Origin: Chloroflexota bacterium
GTDB lineage: Bacteria > Chloroflexota > Dehalococcoidia > SM23-28-2 > RBG-16-64-32
Direction: 5' to 3'
DNA: 16,572 nucleotides
NCBI GenBank assembly: GCA_022561095.1
Contig: JADFRV010000035.1
Span: forward strand, 1-16,572
Positions 1 to 7,044 of the stretch are shown piece after piece. The notes under the pieces were generated by a model, which saw only the letters and a list, made by a program, of their open reading frames with translations, made no database searches and was not told where the DNA came from. The stretch's first letter is position 1, and every line of letters begins with the position of its first letter. Made by a program: the position numbers and the translations under genes.

Positions 1-22
1 AAGTCGGCCGCCGCCTGAAACC

Positions 23-1582
23 CTACAGCGTCTCCATGTACTCGCCGATGGAGTCCAGCCGTACCTTCTCCACCGCCATCTCCGGCGCGTACACGATCTC
101 GTCCGCCGCCCACACCAGCGTCGGCTTCCCCTCCTTGGATACGCCGATGACGCCGTTGAGCACGTTGCGGATGTTCTCGTTGATGCGTAGCGTGTTCGGC
201 TTGAGCGGCTCGGCCAGCTTGCCGTCGCGGATGACGTAGGAGTCGCCGACCACCGTGCCCGTGAAGTCGCCCGCCCGCAGGCCGTTCACCGGGTACGTGT
301 ACCAGATGCGCCCGATGTAGATCCCGTCGCCCACCAGGCGACACATCGACTCCGTGGACTCGACCTCGCCGGGGAGGAGGATGTTCGTCGGGTGGATGCC
401 CGGCTGGGCGTCGAAGTGGCGGCCGCCCCCGCGGGCGAACCGGAACCCGCTCCTGGGCACGAACGCCGAGGCGTTCGCCTTGGGGTCCACCCCCAGCTTC
501 TCCTTCCCCTTCGGATCGCTCAGCAGCCGCTGCGTCTCATAGTGGTTGGAGAGCAGCCCCACCAGCTTGCCGTCCTTGATCAGCTCCGTGCGGCCCGTGG
601 GCAGCCCCTCGCAGGTTATCCCCTTGCTCCCCACCAGCCCCGACGCGGCGCCGTCGTCGTGGATGTTGAATTTGGCCGAAGCCACCTGCTGGCCCATCTG
701 GCCCATGAACGGCGACCCCACCGCGTAGAACATCCCCGTGCTCAGACCCGGCAGCACGATGTAGTGCATGATCTCCATCGTCGCCTGGCGACCGAACACC
801 ACCCGGTAGTCGCCGCTCGGCAACCTCACTCCACCCATGGTGGCGATAGCGGCCTGCGCCGCCTCCCGCCCCGCCTCGTCCGTGAACCCGTCCAGCCGCG
901 TCGTCGCCGCGTAGCCGCTGCCCTTGGAGCCCTCCCGCTCCACCATCGAGGTGATGAACGACATGATCGCCGCCGACTCGTCCGTCTGCACCTCCGGCAT
1001 GGCGTAGGAGGCGATCGCCATCCGCTCCTGGAGGATCGTCACGTCGCCGCTCACGATGAGCCCCAGCTCGCCCAGCTTCTCCGGCCGCTCCACCAGGTTC
1101 CCCAGCGGCTCCGACGTCTGGAACACCCGCAGCGCCCCGTTCACCACCCGCCAGCCGGCGTCCACCAGGTCGGCGTCCCGGATATCCAGCACCCTCGGGT
1201 CGTGGTAGCTCTTCAGCTTCCGCTGCTCCGCCGTGGGCCGCGCCAGCGTGTAAAACTCGGGGTCGGCCACGGCGCCCCTGCGCGCCTTCTCCAGCGCCGA
1301 CTTGACGCCCTCGACGCTAATATCGGAAGTCTCCGAGCCGAAGCCGATGCGCCGCAGCTTCTCGCCGTCAGCCTTGAACACAGCCTGCACGCCGACGCCG
1401 TAGTTCTCCACCGACTTCGGCTCCTCGACGCCGTTGCAGGGGATGTGCGAGGTGTAGTTCAGCCGCGCCAGCAGCACCCCGTTGGCCGCGACGAACACCT
1501 CCCCCTCCTCCACGTCCTCCTGCGCCTTCAGGTAGGCGAGCCCCTCATGTACGGCTTTCTCGAGCTCGGATAGTGGGATCAT
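23..1582 (-). CDS. pmbA: TldE/PmbA-like subunit of the TldD/TldE metalloprotease
   Basis: 519-residue protein of the TldD/PmbA family. TldD and TldE (PmbA) form a heterodimeric, zinc-dependent cytosolic protease that in enterobacteria trims modified peptides such as microcin B17 and degrades CcdA; natural substrates elsewhere are mostly unknown. No HExxxH zinc motif is visible, which fits the non-catalytic TldE partner, whereas the gene at 2537-4102 carries the motif. The C-terminal half has the family's glycine-rich segment followed by a PTN motif (GIHPTNILLPG). It is somewhat longer than the roughly 450 residues of E. coli TldE. The ATG start at 1580-1582 is preceded by AGGAGA at a good spacing. 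It is the last gene of tldD - mrr-like - pmbA, 30 bases after the endonuclease stop, so probably co-transcribed. Family assignment is firm; the TldE rather than second-TldD role is inferred from the missing motif. Confidence 0.88.
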   Translation of the reverse strand: MIPLSELEKAVHEGLAYLKAQEDVEEGEVFVAANGVLLARLNYTSHIPCNGVEEPKSVENYGVGVQAVFKADGEKLRRIGFGSETSDISVEGVKSALEKARRGAVADPEFYTLARPTAEQRKLKSYHDPRVLDIRDADLVDAGWRVVNGALRVFQTSEPLGNLVERPEKLGELGLIVSGDVTILQERMAIASYAMPEVQTDESAAIMSFITSMVEREGSKGSGYAATTRLDGFTDEAGREAAQAAIATMGGVRLPSGDYRVVFGRQATMEIMHYIVLPGLSTGMFYAVGSPFMGQMGQQVASAKFNIHDDGAASGLVGSKGITCEGLPTGRTELIKDGKLVGLLSNHYETQRLLSDPKGKEKLGVDPKANASAFVPRSGFRFARGGGRHFDAQPGIHPTNILLPGEVESTESMCRLVGDGIYIGRIWYTYPVNGLRAGDFTGTVVGDSYVIRDGKLAEPLKPNTLRINENIRNVLNGVIGVSKEGKPTLVWAADEIVYAPEMAVEKVRLDSIGEYMETL

Positions 1583-1612
1583 GGATTCTCTCCTGCGCGC
1601 TGGTGAAGGTAC

Positions 1613-2536
1613 CTATGGGCCATCCCCGAAGTAATCGAGATCCACCTTCTTGACGCGGTACGTGGCGAAACCCGCAACTCCCACGTCGTAATCAATCATC
1701 AGTTGCGCCATTTGCTCACCGTCAATGAGGATTATCCTCTTCTCGATCCGGTTCACGTAGTCCTTCGCGTCGGCCGTGAACTGTGACGTTGTAATCAGGA
1801 CTCCCTTTCGGGCCCGTTGACCCTCGAGGCTTCCAGCAAAAGCCTGCACGGTGGGCCTACCGACCGCAGCCTCCCACCGTTTGGCCTGGATGTAGACGAT
1901 GTCCAAGCCAAGCTTGTCTTCCTTTATGATTCCGTCAATTCCGCCGTCGCCGCTTTGGCCCACGGCTTGTCCGGCATCTCGTCGCGAACCTCCGTAGCCC
2001 ATAGCCACGAGGAGGTCCACCACGAGCTCCTCGAAGAAATCGGGGGAACAGGCCTTTACTCTGTCGAGCAATTCCTTCGCCAGGGAAGTGCGAAGGCTTT
2101 GATAGCTGCTCTCCAGCAGCTCCTCCGGCGTTCCCTCTTCGGCGACGGCGCGCTGACCCGTCGGCTCCGCTTGCGCCGTGTCTCCCTCTGCCGACGCTCC
2201 CTTGAACTCTGCGAACTCTGGAAACCGCATTAGGTAGCCAATGTCAATCCGGCTGGGATCGTCCTGCAGTACCTCTCGACCGCGCTCGGTTATCTGAAAC
2301 CTTCCCCTCCCGGTGCGCGCAACTAGCTTGGCCTTGGCGAGGTATGTCACTCCCCAAGTCACCCGGTTGTCGAATCGGCGCTGCCTGCCGCTTGGCAAGA
2401 GTTGCTTTCGCTCCTCTTGTGTGAGCTTGAACTCCTCCGCGAGCGCCCCAATGGCGTCCGCACCGGTCCGTTCTTGTCGATCTGCGGAGAGCCTGAGAAG
2501 CGGAAGCAACACACTTTGGAAGGTCGGGACAGCCAC
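1613..2536 (-). CDS. Mrr-like restriction endonuclease with N-terminal winged-helix domain
   Basis: 307 residues. Residues 1-95 look like the Mrr N-terminal winged helix (WGVTYLAKAKLV followed by an ITERGREVL wing). Residues 165-285 match the Mrr catalytic fold: FFEELVVDLLVAMGY, then GDGGIDG (Asp201), then IVYIQAKRW (Gln217, Lys219), giving the D...QxK nuclease signature, and a later GVLITTSQFT segment. Known Mrr proteins cut methylated or otherwise modified DNA; the target here cannot be read. Residues 112-145 are a low-complexity Ala/Glu linker. The GTG start directly abuts the tldD stop (TAG then GTG), with a G-rich stretch upstream as weak ribosome site, so translation is probably coupled to tldD. 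GC is lower than in the flanking genes: four hand-counted 60-base lines gave 47-60%, against 70% and 78% in one line of each neighbour. That suggests later acquisition into the tldD/pmbA operon. All expected active-site residues are present, so it is probably functional. Confidence 0.87.
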   Translation of the reverse strand: MAVPTFQSVLLPLLRLSADRQERTGADAIGALAEEFKLTQEERKQLLPSGRQRRFDNRVTWGVTYLAKAKLVARTGRGRFQITERGREVLQDDPSRIDIGYLMRFPEFAEFKGASAEGDTAQAEPTGQRAVAEEGTPEELLESSYQSLRTSLAKELLDRVKACSPDFFEELVVDLLVAMGYGGSRRDAGQAVGQSGDGGIDGIIKEDKLGLDIVYIQAKRWEAAVGRPTVQAFAGSLEGQRARKGVLITTSQFTADAKDYVNRIEKRIILIDGEQMAQLMIDYDVGVAGFATYRVKKVDLDYFGDGP

Positions 2537-4102
2537 CTACACCCCCGTTAGCCGCGCCCGCGAGCGCATCGTCGGGCCGCCGTTGCTCATACGCTTCGTC
2601 TGCATCGGCTGCCCCTTGCCGCAGTTCGGTATCGCGAACAGCCGGAAGTCGTTCCCCACCGCGTCCACGTTCAGGAAGTAGTCCCGCGTATCGCTCATCA
2701 GCCCCCCGTCGCGGAACATCTCCCCGATCTCCCCGTTCCTGATCTCGTACACCTTCATCGCCGTGATGCGGAAGTTCTCCCGCGACTCGGCGATGGACGG
2801 TATGCGATGGCCCACCACGTAATATCCCTTCTCCACCTCCCGGATTATGTCGTGTGGGTCGCGGTCTCCCGGCGCGAACGCCGTGTTCGACATCCTGATC
2901 AGCGGCACCAGCGAGGCGTCCGTCGCCTTGTAGTGGCCGTTCGGCTCCAGCCCCATGATCGCCGCCGTCTGGCGGCTGTTGGAGAAGCCGCCGAATATCC
3001 CCTTATCGAAGTGGTAGACCCGGCGCGCCGGCGTCCCCTCGTCGTCGTACATGTAGTGCCCGAACCCGTCCATCGTGGGGTCGCTGAACGCCGTCACCAG
3101 GTCGGAGCCCACCCGCTTGCCGAGCTGGTTCTCCTTCACATCGCGCAGGAACCAGGAGCGGCCCGCGTACCCCGTCTCGAACTTCAGCGCCCGGTCCAGC
3201 TCCGTCGGGTGGCCCACCACCTCGTGACAGAGCAGCGCGTTGTAGTGCGGGTCGGTGACCACCACCACCTCATCGTCCGTCGCCTTCAGCGGCTTGCAGG
3301 CGGCCAGGGCCACCGTGTCCCGCGCCAGCTCCAGCGAGAAGTCCATCAGGTGCGGCAACTGGATGAACTCCTCCTCCACGCCGCGTGTGATTATCTCCCA
3401 CCCCCGCTGGTGCCCGGAGTAGTCGTACAGCTCCTGGTGCCCGTCCTTCCCCTGCGCTACCACGAAGCACGTCCCCTGGCTGAACGCCCACGTCTGATCG
3501 ATGTTCGCCCCTTCCGAGCTGACGAACAGCTGACGCTCCAGCATCGTATACGCCGAGACGTAGTTGAACGCCACGCCCGGGTCCAGTCCCTGTACCCGCT
3601 GCGACACCTCCCGCACGTACTTTCCCGCCTCCTCCAGCGGCACCGTCCGCGGGTCGATCTCGTACCGGGCGTCGGTAGTGTCCTGGCGCACCTCGACAGG
3701 CGCCAGCGACATGTCGTACAGGGCGTTACCCAGGCCCGAGAAGCGGCTGCGCGAGCCCTCCTTGGCGCTGGCGTTGGCCACCGCCCGCTCGTAGGCATGG
3801 TCCAGCCCCTCCTTGAGCCGCTCCCCTATCTCCGGCAGGTCGGCCGCGCCCACAATCCCCCCGAAATAGCCGGGCGAGACCACGCTCTCACCCCCCAGAA
3901 CACGGATGCCGAAGGCGAAGCCGTAGTCCTCGCCGCTGAACTTATCCATCCCATTCTCGGCCACCGCCACCTTACCCTCGCTCACCTCAATGCGAACGTC
4001 GGCGTAGCGACAGTGACGCTTGCTACGGCTATAGGAGGCGATCAGGTCGAACACGGCGTCCCGCATCTGCGGGATCGCATCGATACTCACTCTCTGGGGC
4101 AC
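2537..4102 (-). CDS. tldD: TldD-family zinc metalloprotease, catalytic subunit
   Basis: 521 residues from the preferred start. The catalytic subunit of the TldD/TldE protease. The zinc-binding HEVVGH motif (His293, Glu294, His298 from this start) is intact, and a late NCGKGQP motif supplies Cys494 as the expected third zinc ligand, as in E. coli TldD. An in-frame ATG exists at 4160-4162, but I chose the GTG at 4100-4102 for two reasons: it has a strong GGAGGG ribosome site six bases upstream, and a good promoter (4167-4196) would start transcription right about the ATG. The shorter form also begins close to the conserved ADVRIEV strand, as TldD proteins usually do. First gene of the operon; its TAG stop is immediately followed by the Mrr-like GTG. 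Function as a protease is established for the family; substrate is unknown. Confidence 0.9.
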   Translation of the reverse strand: MPQRVSIDAIPQMRDAVFDLIASYSRSKRHCRYADVRIEVSEGKVAVAENGMDKFSGEDYGFAFGIRVLGGESVVSPGYFGGIVGAADLPEIGERLKEGLDHAYERAVANASAKEGSRSRFSGLGNALYDMSLAPVEVRQDTTDARYEIDPRTVPLEEAGKYVREVSQRVQGLDPGVAFNYVSAYTMLERQLFVSSEGANIDQTWAFSQGTCFVVAQGKDGHQELYDYSGHQRGWEIITRGVEEEFIQLPHLMDFSLELARDTVALAACKPLKATDDEVVVVTDPHYNALLCHEVVGHPTELDRALKFETGYAGRSWFLRDVKENQLGKRVGSDLVTAFSDPTMDGFGHYMYDDEGTPARRVYHFDKGIFGGFSNSRQTAAIMGLEPNGHYKATDASLVPLIRMSNTAFAPGDRDPHDIIREVEKGYYVVGHRIPSIAESRENFRITAMKVYEIRNGEIGEMFRDGGLMSDTRDYFLNVDAVGNDFRLFAIPNCGKGQPMQTKRMSNGGPTMRSRARLTGV

Positions 4103-4108
4103 GTGTAT

Positions 4109-4114
4109 CCCTCC
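4109..4114 (-). promoter_or_regulatory. Ribosome binding site deciding the tldD start
   Basis: GGAGGG on the minus strand, six bases before the GTG at 4100-4102. It is a far better anti-Shine-Dalgarno match than anything in front of the in-frame ATG at 4160-4162, so it favours the shorter TldD. Confidence 0.6.
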
Positions 4115-4166
4115 GAGGCTATCGATGGGGACTGAGAATATCCGCCGCTTCCGGCGAATCATCAGG

Positions 4167-4196
4167 ATTGTAGCCAGCGCGCCAGCTTAGTGTCCA
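4167..4196 (-). promoter_or_regulatory. Predicted sigma70-type promoter for tldD - mrr-like - pmbA
   Basis: Minus strand TGGACA (4191-4196), 18-base spacer, TACAAT (4167-4172). Each hexamer matches five of six consensus positions. Transcription would begin near 4160, leaving a leader of about 58 bases before the GTG start of tldD. Confidence 0.55.
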
Positions 4197-4198
4197 CC

Positions 4199-4226
4199 TT
4201 GAACCCGCTGAAACTGTAACAATAAC
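4199..4226 (+). promoter_or_regulatory. Weak candidate promoter for the small membrane protein
   Basis: Plus strand TTGAAC (4199-4204), 16-base spacer, AATAAC (4221-4226); four of six matches in each box. It lies back-to-back with the tldD promoter in the divergent intergenic region and would put transcription start about 20 bases before the ATG at 4253. Tentative. Confidence 0.25.
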
Positions 4227-4252
4227 CGCCTTGCACGGTTTATTAGGGTGAC

Positions 4253-4468
4253 ATGGCTACCGTATCACGCTTCGGTTCCGCTGGGCCGGTCCGCCTGCGC
4301 TTGGAGCTTGTGGGCTTCGAAGTGTTCCTCATCGGCTTCATGATCTTCCTGGCCGGGCTCTCGGACCTGCCGGCCTTAGTCTGGTTCGTGATGGTCAGCG
4401 CCTCCGTGCTCGTGCAGAGCGTCCTCTTCTACAACATCGGACGCGTGCGCGAAAAGCTGGAGCACTAG
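4253..4468 (+). CDS. Small two-helix membrane protein, function unknown
   Basis: 71 residues, not recognised. A short basic N-terminus (residues 1-17, four Arg) is followed by two hydrophobic segments, about residues 19-36 and 41-60, and a charged tail ending RVREKLEH. This predicts a helical hairpin in the inner membrane with both ends probably cytosolic by the positive-inside rule. The ATG is preceded by AGGGTGAC, a modest ribosome site. It stands alone: divergent from tldD and convergent with the HAD phosphatase gene. The hydrophobic pattern, ribosome site and absence of a competing gene favour a real gene, but there is no family support that I can see. Confidence 0.55.
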   Translation: MATVSRFGSAGPVRLRLELVGFEVFLIGFMIFLAGLSDLPALVWFVMVSASVLVQSVLFYNIGRVREKLEH

Positions 4469-4570
4469 GCCTTCACTCACGCCGGACGATGAAGCTGACG
4501 CTCTATCGAGCGCCGGCCGATCCGTCTTGCACTCAGCCGCGCCAGTGACCTCGCGCCCCGCGACGGGCCG

Positions 4571-5197
4571 CTACCACTCCACCCCCAGCGACCGCAGCTC
4601 CCGCTCCAGCGTAGCGTAGTCCCCCTCGTGGTGGATCGCCTGGAAGCCTGCCTCACGCGCCCCCTCCACGTTGTGCGCCAGGTCGTCGATGTGGACGCAG
4701 GCAGATGGCTCCACCCCCATCCGCTCCGCCGCCAAGTGGTATATGCGCGCGTCCGGCTTCGCAACGCCTACCAGCGCCGAGTTCACGATCACCTTGAACA
4801 GGCCGTCGATCTTGTGATAGTCGCGAAGCTCACCCTCCAGCCGCGGCGTCGCGTTGGAGATTATACCCACGTCGTAGCGGTTCCCCAGCCGCCGGATCAG
4901 CCCTACCACGTCCTCGTCCAGCGTTCGCCACATCGTCTCCCGCTCCTCCCAGATGTTCGGGAGGTGGCGCCCGGCCAGCTCGTCCAGCTTCCGGGCCGCC
5001 GCCTCCACCCATACCTCCTCCGTGCCCTCTCCAATCTCCACCGCCTTCCACTCCGGGATGGTGTACAACGCCTTAATGAAGCTGCCCTTCGGCAGCCCGT
5101 GTCGCGCCTCGAATTTCGCCAGCACACCCCTGTCCAGTCGCGCGATCACCTGCCCGAAGTCGAAGAAGACTGCGCGAACTGTCCCGTCTTGTTGCAT
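4571..5197 (-). CDS. HAD-superfamily (subfamily IA) hydrolase, YihX-like
   Basis: 208 residues of a haloacid-dehalogenase-type phosphatase. Motif I is VFFDFGQVI with nucleophile Asp13; motif II is IISNAT (Ser114); motif III Lys148 lies in KPDARIY; motif IV is HIDDLAHN (Asp171, Asp172). An alpha-helical cap of the type I class lies between residues about 20 and 95. The position two after the nucleophile is Gly rather than the usual Asp acid/base, as also seen in E. coli YihX, a sugar-phosphate phosphatase; so the sequence fits that branch but the substrate is not readable. Its ATG starts one base after the NAD synthetase stop (TAG T ATG) with AGGGGG seven bases upstream, so it is almost certainly co-translated with nadE. 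A role in nucleotide or NAD-precursor turnover is only an inference from this coupling. Confidence 0.85.
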   Translation of the reverse strand: MQQDGTVRAVFFDFGQVIARLDRGVLAKFEARHGLPKGSFIKALYTIPEWKAVEIGEGTEEVWVEAAARKLDELAGRHLPNIWEERETMWRTLDEDVVGLIRRLGNRYDVGIISNATPRLEGELRDYHKIDGLFKVIVNSALVGVAKPDARIYHLAAERMGVEPSACVHIDDLAHNVEGAREAGFQAIHHEGDYATLERELRSLGVEW

Positions 5198-5198
5198 A

Positions 5199-6893
5199 CT
5201 AGAACCCCCTATATCGGTTCGCTATCGGCAGACGACGGTCACGCCCGAAGGCGCGAGGCGTTATCTTCACCCCCGGCGGCGCCTGCCTGCGCTTGTACTC
5301 GTTCCGGTTCACCATCTGGATCACCCGCACCACCAAGTCGCGGTCGTAGCCCATCGCCACGATCTCCTCTATGCTCTTGTCCTCCTCCACGTACGCCTCC
5401 AGCACCGGGTCCAGCTCCTCGTAGGCCGGTAGCGTGTCCTGGTCCATCTGCCCCGGCTTCAGCTCCGCTGAGGGCGGCTTCTCCATCACCCTCTCCGAGA
5501 TGACCGGCCCGTCCCGCCAGGTGTTGCGATGGCGCGCCAGCCGGTACACCAGCGTCTTCGGCACGTCCTTGATCACGGCGAACCCGCCGGCCATGTCCCC
5601 GTACAGCGTCGCGTAGCCGGTGGCGAACTCGCTCTTGTTCCCCGTCGTCAGCGTCAGCCAGCCGAACTTGTTGGACAGCGCCATGACGATGTTGCCACGG
5701 ATGCGCGACTGGATGTTCTCCTCCGCCACGCCGGGCTCCGTCCCCGCGAACGCCCGCTCAAGCATCTCCAGGTACGCCGCGTGCGCCGGCTCGATGGGGA
5801 TGACCATCAGCTCGATCCCCAGCCTCTCCGCCAGCTCCTGCGCGTCCTTAATGCTCCCCTCGGAGGAGTAGCGGGAGGGCATGCTCACCCCCACCACATT
5901 CTCCTGCCCAATAGCGTCCACTGCTACCGTCGCCACCAGGCTGGAGTCGATCCCGCCGGACAGCGCTACGACGACCTTACCGAAGCCGGTCTTTCGCACG
6001 TAGTCGCGCGTGCCGCTGACCAGCGCCGCGTACACCTCCGCCTCCCCCTCCAGCGGCGGCGCCAACCGGGACTCCAGCGCGGGCTTATCGGCGACGAACG
6101 GCCCGTCGCTGAGCGCGACCTGTCGCACCTGCGCGCCCTGAGCCGCCTGCTTAGCCTCTTCGCACTCAAGGTCGCAGACCAGCAGCTCCTCCTCGAACAT
6201 CGCCGCCTGGGCCACCAATTCGCCCTCGGGGCTAAGCACCATAGAGCCGCCGTCGAACACCAGCTCGTCCTGGCCGCCCACCTGGTTCGTGTAGCAGACG
6301 AACACGCCGTAGTCGACGGCGCGCGTGGCCAGCATCTGACGGCGGAACTCCCCCTTGCCCGCGTGGTAGGGCGAGCCGTTGATGTTGACGATGACCTGCG
6401 CACCCGCCTTCGCCTGCGCCTGCGTAGGGTCCCCAGGGTACCAGATGTCCTCGCACACGTTCAGGCCCACGCGCACGCCCGCCACCGTGTACGCCGGACA
6501 GCCCTCGCCGGGGCGGAAATAGCGCAGCTCGTCGAACACGCCGTAGTTGGGCAACCTCTGCTTGCGGTAGACATCGGCCAGGCGGCCGTCGTGGATAACC
6601 GCCGCCGCGTTGTAGATGTCGTCGCCGTCCACCTCCACGAAGCCGACCACGGCGGTGATGCCGCCGCAGCCCTTCACCACCGCCTCCAGCGCCTCCCGAT
6701 TGTCGTTCAGAAACGAGGGCCGCAGCAGCAGGTCCTCCGGCGGGTAGCCGGTCACCGTGAGCTCCGAGAAGGAGACGATGTCCACCCCCAGCTCGCGGGC
6801 GCGCTCCACGTACTGCAGCACCTTGGCGACGTTCCCCTCCAGGTCGCCCACCGTGGTGTTGATCTGGGCCAGCCCTACTCGAAGCTTGCGCAT
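5199..6893 (-). CDS. nadE: Glutamine-dependent NAD+ synthetase
   Basis: 564 residues; makes NAD+ from nicotinic acid adenine dinucleotide, ATP and glutamine in the cytosol. Residues 1-260 form the nitrilase-type glutaminase domain with the Glu-Lys-Cys triad: Glu44 (SFSELTVTGYPPE), Lys111 (YRKQRLPNYGVFDE) and Cys147 (GLNVCEDIW). Residues 285-564 form the ATP-pyrophosphatase synthetase domain with the P-loop SGGIDSS (312-318), the TTGNKSE segment and a YGDMAGGFAVIKD stretch typical of NadE. Length is usual for the two-domain form, so ammonia can be supplied internally from glutamine. I place the start at the ATG at 6891-6893, where the conserved KLRVGLAQIN strand begins; an in-frame upstream ATG would add 14 unlike residues. 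No clear ribosome site precedes it. First gene of a two-gene unit with the HAD phosphatase. Confidence 0.96.
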   Translation of the reverse strand: MRKLRVGLAQINTTVGDLEGNVAKVLQYVERARELGVDIVSFSELTVTGYPPEDLLLRPSFLNDNREALEAVVKGCGGITAVVGFVEVDGDDIYNAAAVIHDGRLADVYRKQRLPNYGVFDELRYFRPGEGCPAYTVAGVRVGLNVCEDIWYPGDPTQAQAKAGAQVIVNINGSPYHAGKGEFRRQMLATRAVDYGVFVCYTNQVGGQDELVFDGGSMVLSPEGELVAQAAMFEEELLVCDLECEEAKQAAQGAQVRQVALSDGPFVADKPALESRLAPPLEGEAEVYAALVSGTRDYVRKTGFGKVVVALSGGIDSSLVATVAVDAIGQENVVGVSMPSRYSSEGSIKDAQELAERLGIELMVIPIEPAHAAYLEMLERAFAGTEPGVAEENIQSRIRGNIVMALSNKFGWLTLTTGNKSEFATGYATLYGDMAGGFAVIKDVPKTLVYRLARHRNTWRDGPVISERVMEKPPSAELKPGQMDQDTLPAYEELDPVLEAYVEEDKSIEEIVAMGYDRDLVVRVIQMVNRNEYKRRQAPPGVKITPRAFGRDRRLPIANRYRGF

Positions 6894-6925
6894 AAGTTTA
6901 GACTTAGTGTATCTCGTACACCAAC

Positions 6926-6954
6926 ACGCTACCACCGCCCCCTCAGCCCGTCAA
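6926..6954 (-). promoter_or_regulatory. Second candidate promoter for nadE (proximal)
   Basis: Minus strand TTGACG (6949-6954), 17-base spacer, TAGCGT (6926-6931). Good -35 but poor -10. It lies downstream of the stronger candidate at 6964-6993, with start expected near 6919. Confidence 0.3.
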
Positions 6955-6963
6955 TCCGCAGCC

Positions 6964-6993
6964 ATTATCCGTTGGCCCACCGCACGCCGTCAA
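6964..6993 (-). promoter_or_regulatory. Predicted sigma70-type promoter for nadE - HAD phosphatase
   Basis: Minus strand TTGACG (6988-6993), 18-base spacer, GATAAT (6964-6969); five of six matches in both boxes. It would start transcription near 6957, about 64 bases upstream of the nadE ATG. Sits in the 151-base divergent region between nadE and the ABC ATPase. Confidence 0.5.
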
Positions 6994-7044
6994 CGCGCCG
7001 CCGTTCCCCCTACACCCAGCCCGCGCTATCATGGCTGTGTAGAT

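Noticed and set aside
392..1573. Long plus-strand reading frame opposite pmbA
   Set aside because: Arg/His/Pro-rich, low-complexity translation with no family features; an antisense shadow of a GC-rich real gene.
2807..4135. Long plus-strand reading frame opposite tldD
   Set aside because: Same signature of antisense GC-rich shadow; tldD on the other strand has all catalytic motifs.
4499..4512. Hairpin CGCTC-TATC-GAGCG between the convergent small membrane gene and HAD gene as a terminator
   Set aside because: Five-base stem and no U-run on either strand; too weak to call.
5081..5096. Perfect hairpin GCTGCC-CTTC-GGCAGC sharing CCCTTCGGCAG with the repeat at 7126
   Set aside because: It lies in a normal stretch of the HAD gene (GLPKGSF) with no extra residues, so the resemblance is probably chance.
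6757..7044. N-terminal extension of the ABC ATPase
   Set aside because: The frame is open but overlaps nadE antisense and is not ABC-like; the ATG at 7045 starts just ahead of the domain.
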